DNA of 7,153 bases from Dehalococcoidia bacterium (GTDB lineage Bacteria > Chloroflexota > Dehalococcoidia > E44-bin15). The notes beneath the pieces were generated by a model. The model was not told the DNA's origin, searched no databases, and worked only from the letters and a program-made list of their open reading frames with translations. This document shows, one piece after another, positions 1 through 6,221 of the stretch; the stretch's first letter is position 1, and each line of letters starts with the position of its first letter. A program made the position numbers and the translations under genes. Location: assembly GCA_030619615.1 (NCBI GenBank), contig JAUXBC010000037.1:1-7153 (forward strand). Reading direction: 5' to 3'.

Positions 1-246
1 CCCCCACATGATGGCGGTGAAGAGAACGATCATGGCCACAATCCCAGGGAAAAGAAACTGAATGTAGTTGAGGCCTTCCCCCTGTATTCCCCCTCCGCGG
101 AGAAACATGCTGCTACTGAGCCCGGTGCCGAAGATGACCAGAAAGAGGAAGGGCATAATAAAGCTGGCGAATAGACGCCCCTTATTTCGCCAGAAATTAA
201 GTAGGTCGCGATACCAGATAATATACACGGCCCTCAGGTTGCTCAT
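1..246 (-). CDS. ABC-2 type (DrrB-like) exporter permease, N-terminal part
   Basis: Membrane permease subunit of a daunorubicin-resistance-type ABC exporter, cut by the left window edge; the first 82 residues are visible. It opens with a short amphipathic stretch (WYRDLLNFWRNKGRL, about residues 11-25), then a hydrophobic segment (about 26-45), a glycine-rich loop, and a second hydrophobic segment containing YIQFLFPGIVAM (61-72), a hallmark of ABC-2 membrane domains. The ATG overlaps the TGA of the ATPase gene as ATGA, and GGGGAG lies 6 bases upstream, so the two subunits are probably translationally coupled. The substrate cannot be told; family members export drugs, lipids or polysaccharides. 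Family assignment is firm, function is inferred from the family and the ATPase partner. Confidence 0.9.
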   Translation of the reverse strand, partial: MSNLRAVYIIWYRDLLNFWRNKGRLFASFIMPFLFLVIFGTGLSSSMFLRGGGIQGEGLNYIQFLFPGIVAMIVLFTAIMWG

Positions 247-1238
247 CTAAATCTCCCCGGTTGCCCCCGTGCCTGACGCATTGCCCACTGTCTCCTCATT
301 GCCACATCTCCCCCCGCTTCCTCTCGGATCTGGTGCCCGGTGAGTTTGAGGAAGACATCATCAAGAGTGGGGCGGCGCAGGCTGATGCTATGGATCTCGG
401 TGTTGAACTTGTTTACCAGGAGGGGTATGAACTCCTCGGCGTTTTGGACCTCGAAGAAAACCCCCTCACTATCGCGCTGGGCATCGATGCTGTAGTGATG
501 GCGAATCTCCGCTATCGCCGCCTCATCGTTCTCCGTCTTCAGGGTGACGATGTCGCCACCAACCCTTTTCTTGAGGGCATCAGGGGTATCGAGGGCGATG
601 ATCTTACCATAATCGATAATGGCAATGCGGTCGGCGACCGCTGCCTCGTCCATGTAATGGGTGGTGAGGAAGATGGTGATGCTCTCCCGCTGCCTCAGAT
701 CGAGGATATAATCCCAGATATGGTGGCGAGTCTGCGGGTCGAGACCCAGGGTGGGCTCGTCGAGGAAGAGGACCTTGGGATAGTGAAGTAGGCCACGGGC
801 GATCTCAAGGCGGCGTCTCATCCCCCCGGAGTAGTCCCTCACCGTGTCCTTGCGCCTGTCCCAGAGCTCCACCATCCTCAATACATCCTCGATGCGCTTC
901 TTTCTTACTTTCCCTGGGATGTTATAGACAAAGGCGTGAAAATTTAGGTTCTGAAGGGCGCTGAGCCTTATGTCTAGGCTGGGGTCTTGAAAAACAAGCC
1001 CGATGGATCGCCTCACCTGATTCTGCTGGCGCACCACATCGAAGCCAGCAAGGCGAGCCCGGCCCGAGGTTGGCTTCATCAGGGTGCAAAGGATATTGAT
1101 GGTGGTTGTTTTGCCCGCTCCGTTGGGACCGAGGAAGCCAAAGATCTCCCCCTCCTCCACCTCAAAGCTGATGTCGTTCACCGCAACGATCTGGTGAAAC
1201 CTCTTCACCAGATGCTCGACCTCAATAATTTTTTCCAA
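243..1238 (-). CDS. DrrA-type ABC transporter ATP-binding protein
   Basis: ATPase that should power the adjacent ABC-2 permease. With the start chosen here the product is 331 residues, normal for DrrA-like proteins. It shows Walker A GPNGAGKT (37-44), Q-loop glutamine in VFQDP (Q84), signature YSGGMRRRLEIA (136-147), Walker B VLFLDEP (156-162), D-loop GLD (165-167) and H-loop H194, then the C-terminal extension typical of the daunorubicin-resistance group, with DDVFLKLTG near the end. All catalytic motifs look intact. The frame stays open upstream to 1352, but those codons lie inside ilvE and do not resemble the family. TTG at 1238 places IIEVEHLVKRF correctly at the N-terminus and has AAGGG about 8 bases upstream. 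This start is an inference; no ATG is available close by. The gene overlaps ilvE by 17 bases and the permease by 4. Confidence 0.93.
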   Translation of the reverse strand: MEKIIEVEHLVKRFHQIVAVNDISFEVEEGEIFGFLGPNGAGKTTTINILCTLMKPTSGRARLAGFDVVRQQNQVRRSIGLVFQDPSLDIRLSALQNLNFHAFVYNIPGKVRKKRIEDVLRMVELWDRRKDTVRDYSGGMRRRLEIARGLLHYPKVLFLDEPTLGLDPQTRHHIWDYILDLRQRESITIFLTTHYMDEAAVADRIAIIDYGKIIALDTPDALKKRVGGDIVTLKTENDEAAIAEIRHHYSIDAQRDSEGVFFEVQNAEEFIPLLVNKFNTEIHSISLRRPTLDDVFLKLTGHQIREEAGGDVAMRRQWAMRQARGQPGRFR

Positions 1239-2211
1239 CCTTTTCGCCCTTGGCCTTCTTGGGGAATGCTCCCTTTGCTCCTGCTTTAACCGGTTTGCGG
1301 TAGGCGGGGGTGCACCAATGGAGGTATTTCTCGTTTCTGCCCCGCACCACATCGAAGTATAAGTCCTGCAACTTTTTGCTTATCCGGCCCACCCGCCCGT
1401 TGCCCACCTTGCGGTGGTCGATCTCAGTTACCGGGGTCACATGGGCCGCCGTGCCGGTGAGGAAGCATTCCTCAGCGATGTAGAGCTCGCTGCGGTCGAT
1501 TGTCCTCTCTATGGTCTCTATGTCCAGCTCGTTGTGTGCCAGCTTGATCACTGTGTCCCGGGTGATGCCCACTAGGATATTATCGGAGGTTGGCGGGGTG
1601 ACAAGCCTTCCCTCCATCACCAGGAAGATGTTCTCCCCGCTCCCCTCGGAGACGTGCCCCTCCTGGGTGAGCAGTATCGCCTCATCGAAGCCGTTGTCAA
1701 AGGCCTCCGTCTTGGCCAGAGCGCTATTTACATAGAGACCTGTGATCTTGGCGCGGGGCGGGATCATGTTATCATCGATGCGCCGCCACGAGGAGACGCA
1801 GCATTTTATCCCCTTGGTTATATCGAGGTAGGGGCCGAAGGGGATGACAAAGAGAAGGAAATCGGCCTCCAGGTCATGGAGCCTGACCCCCAATGCCTGG
1901 GAGCTCTTGTAGGCCAGGGGGCGGATATAGACATCCTCTCGACAGCCATTCCTCTCCACCAGCTCCACGGTAAGCTGGCAAAGCTCATCGATGGTGTAGG
2001 GGATATCGATGTTCAGCACGTGGCAACTCTTGAGCAGACGCTGGTAGTGGTCTTTGGAACGAAAGAGGTATATCTGCTCCTCCTCGCTGTTCCAGTTACC
2101 CCGAATCCCCTCGAAGCAGGCCGTGCCGTAGTTGAGGGCGTGGGTCATTATCCCGATCTTGGCCTCAGAGAGGGGGACGAACTTTTTTTGGAAAAAAGCA
2201 TAGGAAAGCAT
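1222..2211 (-). CDS. ilvE: Branched-chain amino acid aminotransferase
   Basis: Fold-type IV PLP-dependent transaminase of 329 residues. It should interconvert Leu, Ile and Val with their 2-oxo acids using glutamate/2-oxoglutarate in the cytoplasm, the last step of branched-chain biosynthesis. Visible motifs: GTACFEGIR (29-37), YIRP (95-98), the likely PLP-binding lysine K155 in PPRAKITG, SEGSGEN (188-194) with cofactor-binding E193, and ILVGITRD (212-219). D-amino-acid transaminase and aminodeoxychorismate lyase share the fold, but the FEGIR and GITRD blocks favour IlvE. The ATG is preceded by AAAGGAG with 6-base spacing and a near-consensus promoter. The conserved part seems to end near YLHWCTPAY (296-304). 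About 25 further residues are unusually lysine-rich and run into the ABC gene. First gene of the minus-strand operon. Confidence 0.95.
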   Translation of the reverse strand: MLSYAFFQKKFVPLSEAKIGIMTHALNYGTACFEGIRGNWNSEEEQIYLFRSKDHYQRLLKSCHVLNIDIPYTIDELCQLTVELVERNGCREDVYIRPLAYKSSQALGVRLHDLEADFLLFVIPFGPYLDITKGIKCCVSSWRRIDDNMIPPRAKITGLYVNSALAKTEAFDNGFDEAILLTQEGHVSEGSGENIFLVMEGRLVTPPTSDNILVGITRDTVIKLAHNELDIETIERTIDRSELYIAEECFLTGTAAHVTPVTEIDHRKVGNGRVGRISKKLQDLYFDVVRGRNEKYLHWCTPAYRKPVKAGAKGAFPKKAKGEKVGKNY

Positions 2212-2216
2212 AAAGT

Positions 2217-2223
2217 TCTCCTT
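2217..2223 (-). promoter_or_regulatory. Ribosome binding site of ilvE
   Basis: AAAGGAG sits 6 bases upstream of the ilvE ATG on the minus strand and fixes the start at 2211. Confidence 0.75.
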
Positions 2224-2241
2224 TGTGAAAAGTTAGTGCTA

Positions 2242-2269
2242 ATTATACTAGCTCCGCTTGAAAAAACAA
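2242..2269 (-). promoter_or_regulatory. Promoter of the ilvE-ABC operon
   Basis: On the minus strand a perfect TATAAT (2242-2247) lies 16 bases downstream of TTGTTT (2264-2269). Transcription would start near 2235, leaving a leader of about 24 bases before the ilvE ATG. That is too short for a classical attenuator or T-box, so control, if any, would act at the promoter itself. Confidence 0.7.
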
Positions 2270-2369
2270 CCCCTTCACATCGATGAGAACTCTAGAAAGG
2301 GCGCGAGTTGAGCGTAGAACCTAGGGGTGCCCAGTCCTTCTCCATTATCGGGAATGCCCAAGAGCTTCC
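2270..2369. other. Gene-free spacer between divergent units
   Basis: Part of the gene-free stretch between ilvE (start 2211) and the next plus-strand gene (start 2518). Apart from the promoters and the hairpin/terminator listed separately, this segment contains no convincing open frame, RNA gene or repeat. Short GGG/CCC blocks around 2325-2360 could fold weakly but form no clear terminator. An operator for ilvE could lie here, but none is recognisable. Confidence 0.5.
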
Positions 2370-2400
2370 TTGACATAAGTCTTAGGTGGCCGTGTAGAAT
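2370..2400 (+). promoter_or_regulatory. Candidate promoter of the leader RNA and small membrane protein gene
   Basis: A consensus TTGACA (2370-2375) is followed after 19 bases by TAGAAT (2395-2400). The spacer is 2 bases longer than ideal, so strength is uncertain. Predicted transcription start is near 2407. Its placement just upstream of two hairpins and a plus-strand gene supports it. Confidence 0.5.
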
Positions 2401-2406
2401 GTAACT

Positions 2407-2500
2407 GTGGGAGCGATGACCTCAGGCTCATATTTGGTCACTTGAGCCTGGGGGAGCTAGTAGTGAAACCGACCACGACGTAGTGGTCGGTTTTTTTATT
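2407..2500 (+). ncRNA. Candidate small RNA or attenuating leader
   Basis: A transcript from the candidate promoter would first fold an 11-bp hairpin (2420-2430 with 2443-2453; core CAGGCTCA/TGAGCCTG, one G-U pair, 12-base loop), then a short linker, then the intrinsic terminator at 2466-2500. This gives an RNA of about 90 bases. The loop contains TGGTC (2435-2439), complementary to GACCA in the left arm of the terminator (2471-2475), so an alternative fold or pseudoknot could weaken the terminator. I could not match the primary sequence to any riboswitch family I know (fluoride, c-di-GMP, preQ1, ZTP, THF, T-box). It may be a stand-alone sRNA or a leader controlling the gene starting at 2518; the fold is seen, the role is inferred. 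Confidence 0.4.
2466..2500 (+). terminator. Intrinsic terminator upstream of the small membrane protein gene
   Basis: Perfect 9-bp stem ACCGACCAC/GTGGTCGGT (2468-2476 with 2483-2491), extendable by two A-T pairs, loop of 6, followed directly by a run of T. It is directional: the minus strand has no T-run after the hairpin. It ends about 20 bases before the next ATG, so the downstream gene must be reached by read-through, antitermination or a promoter I do not see. Confidence 0.85.
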
Positions 2501-2517
2501 GCTTCAGGACAAGCAAG

Positions 2518-2985
2518 ATGAGTTGGTTGATAAGGCTCACCCTATTTATTGGAGGCTTGCTGCTTCTAGCCGCCGGCGGCTATGGGGCGTATGCATATGG
2601 GGAGCTCAGTTTTGCTGAGGGGTATCACGCTGGCTACGATTATGGTCAGGAAACGGGATACTCAGCAGCAGAGGCAAAGTATGAGAATACGCTTCGGCGA
2701 GTTGAACTCCCCCGGCATTTCAGTTCCCTGGATGAACTTGAGTCATGGCTTGAGGAGGATAATGCCGATACCTATGATTATGTGCAGAATGGCTTCTTTG
2801 ATTGTGATGACTTTGCCAGAATTTTACAGGCCCACGCTTTGGCAGATGGTTATATTCTATCTTTCCATATCGACGAAATCACTCCTATAAAGTGGCACGC
2901 AGTGAACCTCGCTATTATCGGGAACGAGGTCTATCTCATTGATCCTCAGACCGATTCTGTCACTTTTTATGCCACATTAGATTAG
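2518..2985 (+). CDS. Small membrane-anchored transglutaminase/cysteine-protease-like protein
   Basis: 155-residue protein not recognised as a named family. Residues about 4-27 form one membrane helix with no clear signal-peptidase site. A linker follows in which glycines fall every fourth residue (G35, G39, G43, G47, with flanking tyrosines), resembling the GX3 motif of Yae1-type proteins. The C-terminal half resembles a minimal transglutaminase-like/BTLCP (papain-fold) core: FFDCDDFA with candidate nucleophile C96, KWHAVNLAI with H127, and VYLIDPQT with D142, in the usual Cys-His-Asp order. It could be a membrane-tethered peptidase or transglutaminase-like enzyme, facing outward if the single helix is an N-in anchor. 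It is short for a full peptidase and may bind rather than cut. AGGA lies 8 bases before the ATG. Terminators on both sides make it a monocistronic unit. Existence is well supported; activity is inferred. Confidence 0.85.
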   Translation: MSWLIRLTLFIGGLLLLAAGGYGAYAYGELSFAEGYHAGYDYGQETGYSAAEAKYENTLRRVELPRHFSSLDELESWLEEDNADTYDYVQNGFFDCDDFARILQAHALADGYILSFHIDEITPIKWHAVNLAIIGNEVYLIDPQTDSVTFYATLD

Positions 2986-3005
2986 ATTGATATAGTGGCC
3001 TCTGT

Positions 3006-3039
3006 ATCGCCTCCCTATAAAAGGGGAGGCGATTTTTTA
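3006..3039 (+). terminator. Intrinsic terminator after the small membrane protein gene
   Basis: Stem TCGCCTCCC (3007-3015) pairs perfectly with GGGAGGCGA (3024-3032), closed by one more A-T pair, loop of 8, followed by TTTTTT (3033-3038). It lies 21 bases after the stop codon and separates this gene from comEA. Confidence 0.92.
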
Positions 3040-3050
3040 TTATGATAACT

Positions 3051-3079
3051 TTGACTTATGATATATTATGGGGTAGTTT
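3051..3079 (+). promoter_or_regulatory. Possible promoter of comEA-comEC
   Basis: The AT-rich stretch after the terminator contains TTGACT (3051-3056) with a poor TAGTTT 17 bases on (3074-3079). TATGAT (3057-3062) and TATTAT (3064-3069) are alternative -10 elements without a good -35. A promoter is expected because a strong terminator precedes comEA; which element is used is unclear. Confidence 0.3.
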
Positions 3080-3093
3080 CGCCAATTGGCAAA

Positions 3094-3098
3094 GGGGG
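3094..3098 (+). promoter_or_regulatory. Ribosome binding site fixing the comEA start
   Basis: AAAGGGGG ends 5 bases before the ATG at 3104. It favours this ATG over the in-frame TTG at 3086, which has no purine-rich site at the right distance. Confidence 0.7.
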
Positions 3099-3103
3099 AA
3101 GCT

Positions 3104-3622
3104 ATGCTGAGGGAATGGCTTGAAAGGTATAAAGCATTTATCGCTATTTTCCTGGTCATCGTTATCATCGCCGGCGGGGTTTTGCTTTTCTACAAGCTCC
3201 CTGGCGGGAGGCAGCCCTTGGAGATCGTTCTTACCACGCCCACCCCTGCCTTATCGCCGGAGGTGGAGGTCTATGTGGGCGGTGCGGTGACCAGTCCCGG
3301 GTGGTATTCCCTGGGTGAGGGCCAGGGCATTGAAGCGGCGATTATGGCCGCTGGCGGGGCAACCACAGATGCTGACCCTACCAAGGTTAAACTCTATGTC
3401 TTTGAGGTCGATGAAAGCTTCCAGCCTCAGAGGGTCAGCATTAACCGCGCTGAGCTCTGGCTGCTCGAGGCCCTGCCCGGCATCGGCCCCACCCTGGCGC
3501 AAAGGATCGTCGATTACCGCAACCAGAATGGATCCTTTGAGCGGATCGAGGAATTGAAGAGGGTGGGGGGGATTGGTGAGGCGAAATACGAGGGACTAGA
3601 AGACTTGATCACAGTGGAATAA
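3104..3622 (+). CDS. comEA: Competence protein ComEA (membrane DNA receptor)
   Basis: 172 residues. ComEA is anchored in the cytoplasmic membrane, binds incoming double-stranded DNA outside and passes it to the ComEC channel. Layout: short charged N-terminus, one membrane helix (about 11-30), a Pro/Thr-rich linker, an SLBB-type domain (about 54-100, starting VEVYVGGAVTSPGWYSL), then a tandem helix-hairpin-helix DNA-binding module (about 112-171) with LPGIGPTLAQRIVDYR (124-139) and LKRVGGIGEAKYEGL (151-165). The usual N-I-N-T-A lead-in to the first HhH is altered to SINRAELW. The ATG at 3104 is chosen over an in-frame TTG at 3086 because of its ribosome binding site. Length and domain order match Gram-positive-type ComEA. 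comEC follows 105 bases later on the same strand. Confidence 0.95.
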   Translation: MLREWLERYKAFIAIFLVIVIIAGGVLLFYKLPGGRQPLEIVLTTPTPALSPEVEVYVGGAVTSPGWYSLGEGQGIEAAIMAAGGATTDADPTKVKLYVFEVDESFQPQRVSINRAELWLLEALPGIGPTLAQRIVDYRNQNGSFERIEELKRVGGIGEAKYEGLEDLITVE

Positions 3623-3727
3623 GCCTGTGGTCGAAAAAGGCAAGAAGCGATAGGACGAAGAAAGGGCTAGGACAGCCAAGTGGCGATTGGATAAAAAAAG
3701 CCCATAGTTCGAAAAAGGTCGAAAAAA
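3623..3727 (+). other. comEA-comEC spacer with TCGAAAAA repeats
   Basis: A purine-rich 105-base spacer carrying TCGAAAAAGG at 3631-3640 and 3709-3718, plus a third variant TCGAAAAAAA at 3719-3728 that runs into the comEC ATG. GGGCT (3664-3668) could pair with AGCCC (3699-3703), but there is no terminator-like T-run, so co-transcription of the pair is expected. AAGG (3715-3718), 9 bases upstream, is the only Shine-Dalgarno candidate for comEC, which suggests modest translation. Confidence 0.5.
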
Positions 3728-6106
3728 ATGGCGCTGGTCTATCTTAGTATTGCCTTGGTCGCTGGCATCTATTTTGGCTCAAGGCTCCCCCTGCCACTGA
3801 GTATCGCTTTACCCATCATATTTGCTGCCCTCCTTGCCGCCCTCCTTTGGAGAAGGAAGCCAGCGATACTTCTGGGCGGGCTATGCCTAACCCTTTTCCT
3901 CTGTGGTGCCCTCAGATTTGGTGCAGTGCCCACAGGGGATGAGCTCCAGTCCTATATTGGCCAGGGTACTGTGGAGGTCATCGGGGTGGTGGATGAAGAG
4001 CCTGAGCCAAGGGATTCATCTACCAACCTTCGCCTCTCGGCGAGGGAGATAAACACGGATGGGGAGTGGGAAGAGGTCTCCGGTGTTGTCCTAGTCCGCA
4101 CCACAAGGTTCCCCTCCTATGCCTATGGAGACCTGCTGCAGGTGAGGGGGGAGCTGGAGGAGCCGCCCCAGCTCGACGATTTCGACTACGGTGCCTACCT
4201 CGCCCAACAGGGGATCTACTCCACCATGTATTACCCCGAGATGGAGCTCTTGGAGACGGGGCAGGGGCCCCAGCCACTTCAATGGCTCTACGGCTTCAGG
4301 AATGGGATGTCGGAGGCGCTGGGAGCCTCCCTTTCCGAGCCACAAGGTTCGCTGGCTCAGGCTATTCTGCTGGGGATTCGAAGCAATATACCCTCCTCCC
4401 TATATCAGGACTTCCAAAGGTCGGGGACAGCTCATCTCCTTGCTATCTCAGGGCTTCATATGGCTATTGTCTCAGGCATTCTGCTCAGCATCTCGGTATC
4501 GCTCTTTGGCAGGCGTAGACCGACCTATTTCCTAGCAACCCTGAGCGCCCTCTGGGCCTACGCCTTGCTCGCTGGCATGGCCCCCTCGGTGATGCGCGCC
4601 GCGATCATGGTTAGCCTCTTCCTCCTCGCTGCCTATTTAGGCAGGCAGCGTACTGGGATCACTGCCTTGGCCTTTGCCGCGGCAGTAATGGCGGCGATCA
4701 ATCCCCAGATTCTATGGCAGGTGAGCTTTCAATTGAGCTTTGCCGCGGTGATCGGATTAGTATTGCTTGCCCCGACCTTTCAGGAATGGGGGAGGAGGAC
4801 CGGAGCCCCCAATATCGTAGTCGATAGCTTCTCCTTTAGCCTGGCGGCCATCCTGGCCACGCTTCCTCTCGTCGCCTACTACTTTGGGTACGTCTCCCTG
4901 GTTGGTCTCCCCGCCACCTTCCTCGCCCTGCTCGCGCTGCCAGGCATCATCATATTATCAGCCCTGGTGGGCCTCATCGGGCTCTTCGCCTTGCCTTTGG
5001 CTCAAGTTATCGGCTGGGTCGCCTGGCTCTTCCTGGGGTATATGACCGGGGTTGTTGGGCTTTTTGCTGCCTTGCCCTGGTCCTCCCTGGAGGTGGGCGG
5101 GATGGATGCCTCCTTGGTTTGGCTCTACTACGGCATATTTGGGGGAGCGATCTGGCTAGGGACGAGGAGGGAGCACCTTTTTTCGAGCATAAAGGCTGGG
5201 GCTCAAAGAAGCACTACAGCGCTCAGCTCCTTTTCTCGGAGGTTACCGGCAAAGTGGGTCCTTCTCCCTCTCGTCATTATCGCCATCCTGGTGTGGGTTG
5301 CCGCAGCGTTCGCCCCTGAAGGGGGAAAGCTCAGCGTCAGCTTCCTGGATGTGGGGCAGGGAGATGCCGTCCTCGTTACCACTCCCACAGGCCAGCATAT
5401 CCTTGTCGATGGCGGACCCAGCCCTGAAGCGATCGGCTACAGGTTAGGGGAGGGGCTACCCTTCTGGGAGAGGAATATCGATCTGGTGGTGCTCACCCAT
5501 GCCCACGATGATCATGTCACGGGGCTGGTGGAGGTGCTTCGCCGCTACGAGGTAAAGCAGGTTTTGGATCCAGGTTTCCCCTATACCTCATCGGCATATT
5601 TGGAGTGGCTGAGCGTGATCGAGGAGAAGGGGATCGAGTACACCCGGGCCGAGGCGGGGCAGATGATCGACCTTGGTGGTGGGGCGATTCTTGAGGTGCT
5701 TCACCCGCCAGGGGAATTTCTTGAGGGCACCGAATCTGACATCGATAACAATGGGGTGGTGATCCGCCTGGAGATGGGGGAGGTCAGCTTCCTGCTGATG
5801 GCCGACCTTTATAATGAGGGGGAGGAGGCTCTCCTTTATCAAGGGGTGGCGCTGAGGAGCACCGTGCTTAAGGTAGGCCATCATGGCTCAAGCACCTCAA
5901 CAACTGCCAGCTTTCTTGCCGCCGTCAATCCCCAGGTGGCGGTGATCTCTGTTGATGCCGATAACCCCTTCGGGCATCCCAGCGCCGAGGTCATCGCTGG
6001 GCTCAGCGAAAGGCTTGGCGAGGATAGGATTTATCTCACCTCGGAGCGGGGAACCATCACCCTCACCACCGATGGCGCAAGGCTCTGGCTGGAGACGGAG
6101 CGATAG
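3728..6106 (+). CDS. comEC: DNA internalisation competence protein ComEC/Rec2
   Basis: 792 residues, full family length. ComEC forms the membrane channel that carries single-stranded DNA into the cytoplasm during transformation. Layout: N-terminal hydrophobic helices (about 1-65), a DUF4131-type soluble region (about 75-180), the polytopic Competence domain (about 205-480) with the hallmark SGTAHLLAISGLHMA (232-246), another helix (about 508-528), then a C-terminal metallo-beta-lactamase domain (about 534-785). The latter has FLDVGQGDAVLV (539-550), the metal motif HAHDDH (591-596), KVGHHGS (715-721) and NPFGHPS (746-752). Because the metal ligands are intact, it may itself degrade the non-transported strand. 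The usual LLTGD block reads LLMAD (D693 kept). Start is the only reasonable ATG, since an in-frame stop lies 36 bases upstream. No frameshift seen. Confidence 0.96.
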   Translation: MALVYLSIALVAGIYFGSRLPLPLSIALPIIFAALLAALLWRRKPAILLGGLCLTLFLCGALRFGAVPTGDELQSYIGQGTVEVIGVVDEEPEPRDSSTNLRLSAREINTDGEWEEVSGVVLVRTTRFPSYAYGDLLQVRGELEEPPQLDDFDYGAYLAQQGIYSTMYYPEMELLETGQGPQPLQWLYGFRNGMSEALGASLSEPQGSLAQAILLGIRSNIPSSLYQDFQRSGTAHLLAISGLHMAIVSGILLSISVSLFGRRRPTYFLATLSALWAYALLAGMAPSVMRAAIMVSLFLLAAYLGRQRTGITALAFAAAVMAAINPQILWQVSFQLSFAAVIGLVLLAPTFQEWGRRTGAPNIVVDSFSFSLAAILATLPLVAYYFGYVSLVGLPATFLALLALPGIIILSALVGLIGLFALPLAQVIGWVAWLFLGYMTGVVGLFAALPWSSLEVGGMDASLVWLYYGIFGGAIWLGTRREHLFSSIKAGAQRSTTALSSFSRRLPAKWVLLPLVIIAILVWVAAAFAPEGGKLSVSFLDVGQGDAVLVTTPTGQHILVDGGPSPEAIGYRLGEGLPFWERNIDLVVLTHAHDDHVTGLVEVLRRYEVKQVLDPGFPYTSSAYLEWLSVIEEKGIEYTRAEAGQMIDLGGGAILEVLHPPGEFLEGTESDIDNNGVVIRLEMGEVSFLLMADLYNEGEEALLYQGVALRSTVLKVGHHGSSTSTTASFLAAVNPQVAVISVDADNPFGHPSAEVIAGLSERLGEDRIYLTSERGTITLTTDGARLWLETER

Positions 6107-6125
6107 GAGCCATCTGCTACGACAA

Positions 6126-6182
6126 AATACCTAAGACCAATGTCCAATTGACAAGCCCGCAACGCCCTTGGTATTCTTTAGG
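6126..6182 (+). repeat. Inverted repeat around the 6222 gene promoter
   Basis: AATACC(T)AAG (6126-6135) can pair with CTTGGTATT (6167-6175) with one bulged base, flanking the -35 box and covering part of the -10. It has no T-run, so it is a poor terminator for comEC. An operator or a chance match are both possible. Confidence 0.3.
6148..6177 (+). promoter_or_regulatory. Promoter of the small SH3-like protein gene
   Basis: Consensus TTGACA (6148-6153) with an 18-base spacer and TATTCT (6172-6177). Start of transcription near 6184 gives a leader of about 38 bases. It lets the downstream gene be expressed independently of comEC. Confidence 0.6.
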
Positions 6183-6209
6183 CAGCACGAATGCTAACAC
6201 TGGTTCTTT

Positions 6210-6220
6210 GGAGGTGGTGA
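6210..6220 (+). promoter_or_regulatory. Very strong ribosome binding site
   Basis: GGAGGTGGTGA matches the 16S rRNA tail along most of its length, with GGAGGT 6 bases before the ATG at 6222. It is the best Shine-Dalgarno site in the window and predicts high translation of the small protein. Confidence 0.8.
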
Positions 6221-6221
6221 C

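Noticed and set aside
261..791. Long plus-strand open frame opposite the ABC ATPase gene
   Set aside because: It is antisense to strongly conserved ATPase motifs, has no ribosome binding site and shows no recognisable domain.
1239..1352. N-terminal extension of the ABC ATPase
   Set aside because: These codons lie within ilvE in another frame, the residues are not family-like, and the conserved fold begins right after the TTG at 1238.
1654..2286. Plus-strand open frame of 210 codons opposite ilvE
   Set aside because: It is the mirror of the ilvE coding sequence, and its 3' end runs across the ilvE promoter; no start signal or domain.
2407..2500. Known riboswitch or T-box upstream of the 2518 gene
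   Set aside because: No T-box antiterminator consensus and no conserved core of the riboswitch classes I know could be found; kept only as an unclassified candidate RNA.
2466..2500. Bidirectional terminator also serving the minus strand
   Set aside because: The minus strand shows no T-run after the hairpin, and no minus-strand gene ends there.
3086..3103. Upstream TTG start for comEA
   Set aside because: The ATG at 3104 has AAAGGGGG at proper spacing, while the TTG lacks any Shine-Dalgarno.
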